Of a stretch of DNA of 44,382 bases, positions 1-9,100 are shown one piece after another. Made by a program: the position numbers and the translations under genes. The DNA is taken from contig JWZX01003360.1 of the NCBI GenBank assembly GCA_001275005.1, positions 1 to 44,382 on the forward strand, written 5' to 3'. The notes under the pieces are model-generated. The model ran no database searches and had not been told where the DNA came from. It saw only the letters and a program-made list of their open reading frames with translations. Within the stretch, counting starts at the first letter, position 1; each line of letters starts with the position of its first letter. Source of the DNA: Chrysochromulina tobinii. Taxonomy: Eukaryota; Haptophyta; Prymnesiales; Chrysochromulinaceae.

Positions 1-839
1 CAATGATAGCATCAAGATATATGATGATATATAATGATATCTTGTATCGAAAATTCCCTTTTCTTGTATCGAAAACTCCCCCAATCCCCGCTGCCCAAGG
101 ATTATACCCACCACTTTGGGAACTATGATGCGAAGTTTATGAGCTTCTGGGAGGCAATCCGCTGCCCAAGGATTACACCCCCCACCTTGGGAACTATGTT
201 CCCTCGCATGCCCTGTTCGTTTGAAGTCAGCGATTGAGTGAGCACTGCATGTCAAGAACAAGTGATGGCTTGATGGGCGTGCAAGGCTCCGGATTCGTTC
301 GCGGTTGGTCTTTTGATTGTCCATAGCGGGAGGGAGCAACTAAGCCCCCACACAGCATATTCAAGAAGATGTACTTGCTCTTGCATCCTCGTGAAGTAAA
401 TAAGTACTCGTCGTTCAGGCCGTGCCCCAGCCTGGGCTGTGCGTGATGGTGACGTCCGCCGAGACGTCTTCTACCGTTCCCAATCTGCGAGACGATTTAG
501 GGCATAGTGTAGGCGGGATGTGGCACACAAGAGGCTCTGGAAGAGGTGGCGGTGGACGCGCAGCGCCCGGCCGGCGGCCGCCCCGCGCAGCAGAGCGGTC
601 CGTGCTTAATATGTTAGGTGCGTTGTAGGTCTGCATGAACCTTTTGCCAATGCCTTTTGCTGCTCCTCTGTCGACTCACACCTCTGTCCGGGAGGGACGT
701 GACCTCAGACCTGGGCAGGACCGCGCACCAGCAGCCCTAATCGCTCCAAAAACTTATCTACGTCCCTAGAATCGAACTAGAATCGTGTATAAACAGCGTC
801 AAACGTCAAGACGATTCTATCATTCACACGTGTGTGCGC
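1..839. other. non-coding stretch downstream of the CSLA-like gene
   Basis: I see no convincing gene here. The short open frames lack recognisable composition or motifs. A stretch of about 40 nt beginning CCGCTGCCCAAGGATTA at about 88-128 is repeated with small changes at about 159-198, a simple direct duplication. The stop codon of the minus-strand CSLA-like gene lies at 840, so the right part of this stretch should hold its 3' UTR. Confidence 0.5.
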
Positions 840-1489
840 TCACGCGCGGCGGCGCCTCCGGTCGATGTACTCCTCGAGCCACTTGCCCGTTAAGTGGAAG
901 CACTCGCGCGACACGTAGTCCTGCAGCGTGGCGGAGGCGGAGTACATCGAGATGAGGAAGAGCAGGAAGAGGAAGAAGTAGAGCATCTGCAGCTGCATGA
1001 AGTGCTTGAGGCGTGTTGAGAGCGGCAGCTGCCCGGCGCGCGCAAGCTTGCGATGACGCAAGTTGTCGCTTGGGTGGCCTAGGCACCAGAGCATGTGGAA
1101 GGGGATAATGAAGAGCGCGAGCGTGAGCGCAATCACGTCATCCCACTGCGCATTGATGAACTCGGAGAGCGCCATTGTGGTCACTCCGTACCTGAGTAGG
1201 GAGGCGATCAGTGGTCATCAGAGGGCTACAGAGGGCAGGCCATCGGAGGCAATCAGAGGCCATCAGAGGTCATCAGAGACCACACGGAGGGCGTCGACGT
1301 GGGCACTGCGTACAGCAGAAGGATCGAGAACGCGTTGATCGGCAGCGTGTACAAGAAGATGATCACGTTGGCGTAGAGCACGCGGGACAGCGCCGGCGGA
1401 CCGCGCGGCGGCGGCTTTCGTGTACTGGCGCCCCCGCGGAGGCTCTCCTCATCGTCCTCGTCCTCGTCCTCGTCCAAATCCATCTCCAA

Positions 1490-1521
<32 letters not shown>

Positions 1522-2850
1522 GGGAAAGCTGTCGGCCCACGGCGACCTTGCCGGCGACCTTGCCGGCGACCTTGGGCTTCTTCCCCTTCGCTTTCTTGGG
1601 CTTCTTGCCTTTTTTGGTCGTCGGCTCGGTGATCGGCTGCATCTCCTCGCCATCTCCCGAGTCGAGCCCAAGCAGCTTCGCCTCCGACGGCGGCTGCAGA
1701 TTGAACGCCTCGACGAGAGAGAGTGCGAAGATGAGAAAGATGAAGCCCTGGGTGGAGAAGTACACGGTGAGCACCCAGCTCGCGCCGACGTTGTAGCCGT
1801 AGATGGCGGCACCGACTAAGAAGAAGCTGACGCACAGCTCGCGCGGGAACACGTCGAGCTTCTTCATGATCTTCTCGAGGTCGCAAAAATTCTCCTCGCG
1901 CTTGCCTAGCTTCTGCGTCACCGTCCAGACCATGGCGCCTTTGAGGCCGAGGAGCCCCTCGAGTGATGCGCCTAGCTTGAGGATCGACATCGCGTTCTCG
2001 TACATGACGTACCTGACGAGGGGGGGCATCAGAGGATCATCAGAGGGCCATTAGAGGCTCATCAGAGGCTCATCAGTGGCCATCAGAGGCCATCATGGCT
2101 CATCAGTGGCCATCAGTGGCCATCAGAGGCCATCAGAGGCTCATCAGAGGCCATCAGTGGCCATCAGAGGCCATCATGGCTCATCAGTGGCCATCAGTGG
2201 CCATCAGAGGCCATCAGAGGCTCATCAGAGGCCATCAGTGGCCATCAGAGGCCATCATGGCTCATCAGTGACCGACGTACAGGATCATGTAGTGGAATGA
2301 GCCAGGCGAGAAGGCCATGGTCGTCATGGTCACGAGCATGGGCAGCCACACGATCGCCCACCAGGGCATGAAACGATGGTGCACAGCGCTCTCCGGGTCT
2401 TCGGTCGCGTACACAAGCAAGATCATCGGAACCAGCACGGAATAGAAGGTGAACGAGATCACATTGGTCGCGAGCATGCGCACCTGATGAGGAGGGCCAT
2501 CAGCGGTCAGAGGGCCATCAGAGGGCCATCAGAGGGCCATCAGAGGGCCATCAGAGGGCCATCAGAGGGCCATCAGAGGGCCATCAGCGAGTACTCAGTG
2601 AGCATGCGCACCCCGAAGAAGAGATGTAATCAGAGGCTGACAGAGAGTGCTCAGTGAGTACTCAGTGAGCATGCGCACCCCGAAGAAGAAGATGTTGAGA
2701 TAGGCCTTGTGCAGCGGCGGCAGCGTGGACTCCGACACTGACTGTCGCGCGGCTGCCCACAGCTGCATCGGGCCGCACGACCAGCGCCGCTGCTGCTTGC
2801 GGTACGCGCCGTAGTCGGACGGGATCTCGTTGGGGCAGATCATGTCATAC
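840..2850 (-). CDS. CSLA-like GT2 glycosyltransferase, C-terminal half only
   Basis: Four exons on the minus strand: 2850-2679, 2483-2281, 2012-1314 and 1191-840. All three internal junctions keep phase, giving about 475 residues. The first exon carries the GT2 acceptor-site motif as RKQQRRWSCGP, close to the QxxRW signature of plant CSLA/CSLC glucan and mannan synthases. It is followed by CSLA-like membrane segments (LNIFFFG/VRMLATNVISF, FHYMILY/VMYENAMSI). Exon 3 has a long Lys-rich then Asp/Glu-rich insert (about ten Asp in a row) between membrane segments, which I do not know from plant CSLA proteins. Family members polymerise mannose or glucose from nucleotide sugars in the Golgi membrane. 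The catalytic N-terminal half with the D and DxD motifs is missing: upstream of 2850 comes a repeat intron and then an armadillo-type exon whose phase does not fit. As read, this is a truncated gene or a chimeric junction. Confidence 0.75.
1192..1313 (-). repeat. CSLA-like gene intron 3, minisatellite introner
   Basis: 122 nt, minus strand. It starts GTACGCAGTG and the next exon starts GTACGGAGTG, so the donor side duplicates the exon start. The middle is made of CTGATGGCC/CTGATGACC units and it ends in ACTCAG. Phase is kept (LLLY/GVTTM). Confidence 0.75.
2013..2280 (-). repeat. CSLA-like gene intron 2, minisatellite introner
   Basis: 268 nt, minus strand. It is almost wholly a ~10-nt minisatellite (CTGATGGCCA, CTGATGAGCC variants) with a higher-order repeat of roughly 90 nt visible on the plus strand around 2080-2270. 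It starts GTACGTC, the same seven bases that begin the next exon, and ends in CGTCAG. Confidence 0.8.
2484..2678 (-). repeat. CSLA-like gene intron 1, nested duplication
   Basis: 195 nt, minus strand. It begins GTGCGCATGCTC, identical to the start of the next exon. A second copy of the exon end plus this stretch (CTTCTTCGGGGTGCGCATGC and on) lies inside the intron at about 2585-2620, followed by at least eight CTGATGGCCCT units. Confidence 0.8.
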
Positions 2851-3128
2851 CTGCAATCAGAGACCATCAGAGGCACTCAGCGACCATCAGAGAGGTCATC
2901 ATGGAGGCCATCAGAGAGGTCATCAGGAGGCCATCAGGAGGTCATCAGGGAGGTCATCAGGAGGCCATCAGGAGGTCATCAGGGAGGCCATCAAGGAGGC
3001 CATCAGGAGGTCATCAGGAGGTCATCAGGAGGCTATCAGGAGGTTATCAGGGAGGCCATCAGGGAGGTCATCAGGGAGGTCATCAGGGAGGCAGTCAGGG
3101 AGGTCATCAGGAGGCCATCAGCCTGTAC
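2851..3128 (-). repeat. chimeric repeat intron joining the armadillo exon to the CSLA exon
   Basis: 278 nt of CTGATGACCTC/CTGATGGCCTC repeats between exon 3251-3129 of the myosin/ARM gene and exon 2850-2679 of the CSLA-like gene. The donor side ends in phase 0 (...CCG GAG) but the acceptor exon needs two bases of an open codon. Direct splicing therefore reads GTA TGA and stops. The two ends share only GTA, unlike most introns here. Confidence 0.7.
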
Positions 3129-6100
3129 CTCCGGTGAGTCGTAGTGCTTCTGAGCAGCCTTGATGAGGGTTTCAATCCCCCCCGCGTTCCCCATATCGAG
3201 AGCCAGCTCCTCGCATAAGCAACAGTCGCGCACCGAGGCCGCGTACTGCACCTGCACGGCGAGTGAGTCCAGATTCCCGATGAGGGAGGCAATCAGAGGC
3301 AATCAGTGGCAATCAGGGCAATGACGTCATCACCTGCACGGCGAGTGAGTCCAGATTCCCGATGAGGGAGGCAATCAGAGGCAATCAGTGGCAATCAGGG
3401 CAATGACGTCATCACCTGCACGGCGAGTGAGTCCAGGTTCCCTTTTGCGAGCGAAACCACCCTCTCGATCCCGCCCGCAGCTTTGACCGCCCTGAGCAAC
3501 GACGCGTCGTCCGTCGCCCCACTCGCAAGTTTCGTCGCGAGATCTCCGAGCACCTGCCGCCAAGGGGACATGGCGCCGAGGTGAGCACTTGCATGCTTGT
3601 CGCAAGTTTCGTCGCGAGATCTCCGAGCACCTGCCGCCAGGGGACATGGCGCCGAGGTGAGCACTTGCATGCTTGTCGCAAGTTTCGTCGCGAGATCTCC
3701 GAGCACCTGCCGCCAAGGGGGGTGACAGTGTGTGTGATGGACACACGACACACAGAGGACCAGTGTCGTCACGAGATTTGTCACGAGATCTCCGCGCACC
3801 TTGGTGGCGCGTGCCTCCGCCTCGGAGGGCCCCGAGTTGATCGCCACCTGTGGGGAAGGGGACATGGCGCCGTGGTGAGCACCTGCATGCTTGTCGAGGG
3901 CCCCGAGTTGATCGCCACCTGTATCGCGGCCGCGGCCACAATCTAAAGGGAGCAATCTCGGATCAATCTCGGATCAATCTCGGAGCAATCTCCGCGCCCA
4001 CAATCTGCTGCTCAACGGCCGCTGTCTTGTGATGAGGGAGGCAATCAGTGGCAATCAGTGGCAATCAGTGGCAATCAGTGGCAATCAGCGCCATCACCTG
4101 TATCGCGGCCGCGGCCACTATCTGCTGCTCAACGGCCGCTGTCTTGGCCTCCATGGCGACGACAGCGGCCTCGTGCATCACCACGGCCGCCTCCTGTTGC
4201 GAGACCGCTCCTGCTGCAAGGGCGGCTTGCATCTCCTTCGCTTTGGCCGCCGCCGCCGCCGCACCCGCCGCCGCCGCCGCCGCGCCCGCCACGGCGCGCT
4301 CCTTGGATGCCGCGGCCTCGATGGCGGCCGCCTCGGCCGCCGCCTTGGCCGCCTCCTCTGCAGCTCGCCTGATGAAGGGAGCAATCAAGAGGTCATCAGA
4401 GGTCATCAGAGCTCATCAGAGGTCATCAGTGGCCGCCTCCACTGCAGCTCGCCTGATGAAGGGAGCAATCAAGAGGTCATCAGAGGTCATCAGAGGTCAT
4501 CAGAGGTCATCAGTGGCCGCCTCCACTGCAGCTCGCCTGATGAAGGGAGCAATCGTGCACGCTGCAGCAGGCGCCATCGCGAGCGCCATCGGCGCAATCA
4601 CGAATCGCGAGCGCCGTCGCGAGCGCCATCGGCGATGGCCAACAGAAAGGTCGCCCAACGCAATCACAGGAGGACACGGCATTCACAGGAAGGCCATCGC
4701 TGCTGCTGCGTGGCCATCCTTTGGCAGCGGGCCACGCAGCAGCAGCAGCAGCAGCAGCAGGAGAGGCGCCGTCGTGAGCAGCAGCAGCAGCAGCAGCAGC
4801 AGCACACACCTCTCCTCCTGCTCACGACGGCGCCTCTCCTCCTCCTCCTTCTTGCGCGCCTCTTCCATGTGCCTCGCATACGCCTTCTCCGCCTTCTCCT
4901 TGCTTGCATGCTGCTCCTTCCTAATTTGGGGGAGCAGCGCCTCGTAACGGCGCCGATGTAACCACATCGCGACCGTCTTCTCCATCATGGGTTTGGCCCT
5001 GATGAGGGATGTCATCAGAGCTCATCAGCGGGCCATCAGCGGGTCATCCGAGGTCATCCGAGGTCATCCGAGGCACTCACCGGCGCTTGGCCTCAAAGAG
5101 GGCGAACATCTCCATCAGCTTGGGCTTCATCTCCTCGGGATCTGCCTCGGCGAGCTCCTCGAGGAAGGCAGCTGCCCCCATCTTGAAGAACATGCGCGTC
5201 GTGCCGAGCGAGTACTCGTCCTTGTTCACACCGCACGCCTCCGCGATCGCCTCACAGAACTCGGCTGGAGTGAGGGACTTCATGTCGACACCGGGCACGT
5301 CCGAGAGCAGCTTCGCATACCTGTGGGGAGAGCATGGCGCCGTGGTGAGCATATGCATGCAGCGTCGATCCCGAGGAGGGTCCCGAAAGCCGTTGGGCAT
5401 AGCCGAGAGGATGGCGCCGTGGTGAGCATATGCATGCAGCGTCGGTCCCGAGAGCCGTTAGGCATAGCCGTTGGGCAAAGCCGTTGGGCATAGCCGTTGG
5501 GCATAGCCGTTGGGCATAGCCGTTGGGCATAGCCGTTGGGCAAAGCCGTTTGGCATAGCCGTTGGGCATAGCCGTTGGGCATCGCCGCTCGTAAGGAAAG
5601 CGTACCGTGAGTGGACTGCCTCGTAAGGAATGCGTGTCGGGTATCCGCCCTGGATCAATCGCACCGCGTCGAGCGTCCCGCTCATGCGCAGCTGGTCGAT
5701 CACCGACTAAGGAGGCATGCAACCAGCGACCATCAGTGGCAACCAGTGGCCATCAGTGACCATCAGTGACCATCATAGGCCATCAGTGACAATCAGAGGC
5801 CATCGGAGGCCATCAGAAGCCTGTTGGTGCATTCGGAGGCACTCTAAGCCCCATCAGGCGCGATCACCTAATGAGGGAGGCAATCAAGAGATCCTCAGAG
5901 GCACTCCGAGTCCCAACAGGCGCGCTCACCTCTCCGTTCATAAGCAGAGGCTTCAGTTGGGGATTCGACTTGATGCAGCGCACAAACCACGCCTGCGACG
6001 ACTGCAGCTCGGTCATCAGGTCGCGAAGCGACTTGACAAACTTGTTCGCCGACGGACGCAAACGAGGACTGTGCCTTCTGCTTGCCACCGCCACCTTCCT

Positions 6101-9100
6101 TTTCGGGCTCGGGCTTGCACAGGTCTCGTACCTGTGGGGAAATAGCGCCGTGGTGAGCACTGGAGGCACCCTCCTTGTCGGGGTTCGAGGGTGCACAGGC
6201 TGCGTACGATAGGCTTGTTGGATTCGAGTAGGTGCGCCTCGACCTCTTTGGCGAGAGAGTCATTGTTCTTCTCGAGGAAGCCTGAGAAGGGAGGTCATCA
6301 GAGGTCATCAGAGGTCATCAGAGGTCATCAGAGGTCATCAGAGATAATCAGAGGTCATCAGAGGTCATCAGAGGTCATCAGAGGAAGCCTGAGGAGGCAT
6401 GCGCTTTGTGACGCTCGATGGCAATCAATTCAACGTACCCGATGTTGATTGCCATCGGGTACGAGGAGCAATCAACTCAACGTACCCGATTGCAATCAAC
6501 TCAAATCAAATCAACGTACCCGGCTCCTTCTCATCGCCCGCAAAGTAGATGACTTCGCCCGCGAAGTGCTTGACGAGAAAGTGGTCCTCCTTCCCGCGCT
6601 TCTCCGCCTTGCCCATCTTAGGAGCACCGAAGACCGCTGCGGACTTCTTACCGTGTGCCTCGTGCAGGCCAGAGCAAAAGGCCTTACCGGTAGCATTGGG
6701 TGCCTTGCAGGCGGAATCGAGCAGCTTGAAGATGCCACCCGTGGCGTTCTCGCACAGGTCGATGATCTGCTTGTTGTCGAACGCACGTGATTGTTGTTGT
6801 CAGTGGCAATCAGTGGCAATCAGTGGCAATCAGTGGCAATCAGTGGCAATCAGTGGCAGTCAGTGGCAATCAACGTACCTGCTTGTTGTCCTGGTATGCG
6901 ATTGGCGTCCATGCGATGCCCTGTGTGCCGACGAGAGGCGATCAAAGGCGATCAGAGGCGATCAGGGGCGATCAGAGGCGATCAGAGGCGATCAGAACCA
7001 CTCGCACCTCCTCCTTGTACGCCTTGCCTTCGTTCTCAAAGACGGTCGAGAGGAAGAATTGCTGAAGCTTCTCGTTCGCAAAGTTGATGCACAGCTGCTC
7101 GAACGAGTTCACTTCGAAGAACTCGAAGCCGTATCTGTGGGGAAGAGGGCGGGCGCCGGGATGAGCTCTTGCATGCAGCGAACGAGTTCACTTCGAAGAA
7201 CTCGAAGCCGTACACGTCGAGCAGCCCGATGTAGTGCTTGGCACGCTTGACGTCATCGACAGTCTGGTTGATGCGCACCACGAGCCACGAGAAGAGGCGC
7301 GCGTACCTAATTAGGGAGGGGTCGGGCGCCGTGGTGAGCACTTGCATGCCGCGGTCCGCCTTGAGTCCGCCGAGCCACAAAGAGGCGCGCGTACATGATC
7401 TTGACGAGCGCGTCGCGTGCGGCGCATGCATTGGGTACCTGATGAGGGTGGCCATCAGAGGTCACTCATTGGAGGTCCTCAGAGGTCCTCCGAGGCAATC
7501 GGAGGCAATCAAGAGGCGATCGGAGGTCATTCGAGGTCATTTAAGGTCATCCGAGCTCATTTGAGGTCATCCAAGGTCACTGGATGCCATCAGATGTCCA
7601 TCAGATGTCCATCAGAGGTCCTCAGAGGTCATTTGAGGTCATTTGAGGTCATCCAAGGTCACTGGAGGCCATCGGAGGTCCTTCGAGGCACTCAGTGTCC
7701 CTTGCACCGAGTGCTTCGCAAAGGTAACCTCGCCGTTGACGGTGATCGCTCGTGTGGTCAGGAGCTTCTCCATGTCACCCACGCCCAGGAGTTTCTCCGC
7801 GACACGGATTGGGTCATCGGCTCCTTTGGCGTTGACGGTCGCCGTGTCGGCAGTGCCGAAGTCTATGTTGCCCAGCCACATCATACCCGCGAGGCCGGCC
7901 CACCTGATGAAGGATGAAGTTAGAGGCGCTCAGAGGCGCTCAGAGGCAATGGCATGCATGCATGCAATCATGGCCATCGGGCGCAATTCTACCCACATTG
8001 GCATGCATGCAATCATGGCCATCGGGCGCAATCCTACCCATATTGGCATGCATGCAATCATGGCCATCGGGCACAATCCTGCCTACATTTGATCGGCTTC
8101 GTCGGCCGACAGCCCAACGCCCGACAGCAGCGCCGAGGCCGTGTTTCGGTACTCATCTGCGTCGTCGCGCCCAGGGGAGGGAGGGAGGGCGCCGTGGTGA
8201 GCACTTGCATGCAAAGCAGGTCCTCAGTGTCAATCAGTGTCAATCAGTGTCAATCAGTGTCAATCAGTGGCAATCAACGTACCTGCGTCGTTGCGCCCAG
8301 GGCAATCCATCGTGCCCGACAGGTTGATGTAGTAGAAGCTCTCGGGTGGGAGCGCTTTCGTGTGCTTCGTCTTACCCGCGACGAGCTCGTACCTGAGGAG
8401 GGAGGCCATCATAGGTCATCATAGGTCATCAGGGGCCATCATAGGCCATCAGAGGTCATCAGAGGCCATCAGAGGCCATCAGAGGCCATCAGAGGCCATC
8501 AGAGGCAATGGTGGTTCCTCAGCGCCTCCCTCGTACATGACGTGATACGCGCGCTCCTTGGCCTTGGAGGTGGAGGTGACGCGTGAGCGCTCGAGCAAGA
8601 AGACGCGCACCTGTGCGCCCACCACGTCGCACGTGTCCCCGAAACGCACCAAGCAGTACCTACCGAATCGCGACGAGTTGTTGTTGCGCGTCGTCTTGGC
8701 GTTCCCGAACGCCTCGAGGATAGGGTTGGTGTCCATAATCTTCTGGGTGAGAGTGTCCTCAGCGTTCGTCTTGTCGCGGTTGCCGCGCCAGATCAAGTAG
8801 CGCATCAGCTGCCGGTTCGTCTCCGTCTTGCCCGCGCCCGACTCGCCCGAGACGACGATGCATTGGTTGTTCCGCTGCTTCTTCATCGCGGCGTACGACT
8901 GCTCGGCCATTGCAAACTTGTGCGGCCCGCAGCCCGCATTGTAGAGCTTCTTGTTGATGCACTGCAGCATCATAGCCTCGTCGTAGATGCCCGGGATGCG
9001 CCGGAACGGGTTGACGACCACGAGGATGGAGCCTACGAGCGTGTGGATCTTGTCCTCCATGTAGCGCGCGCGCGTGTTCTCGAGCAGCGTCGGCGGTGAG

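Noticed and set aside
1211-1819. Plus-strand open frames opposite the CSLA-like exon 3
   Set aside because: They are antisense shadows: the Val/Val-rich run is the reverse of the Asp run in the real exon.
1200-8520. Regular short repeats that look at first like CRISPR arrays
   Set aside because: Units are about 10 nt with no unique spacers, lie inside predicted spliceosomal introns of a eukaryotic gene, and vary gradually. No cas-like genes.
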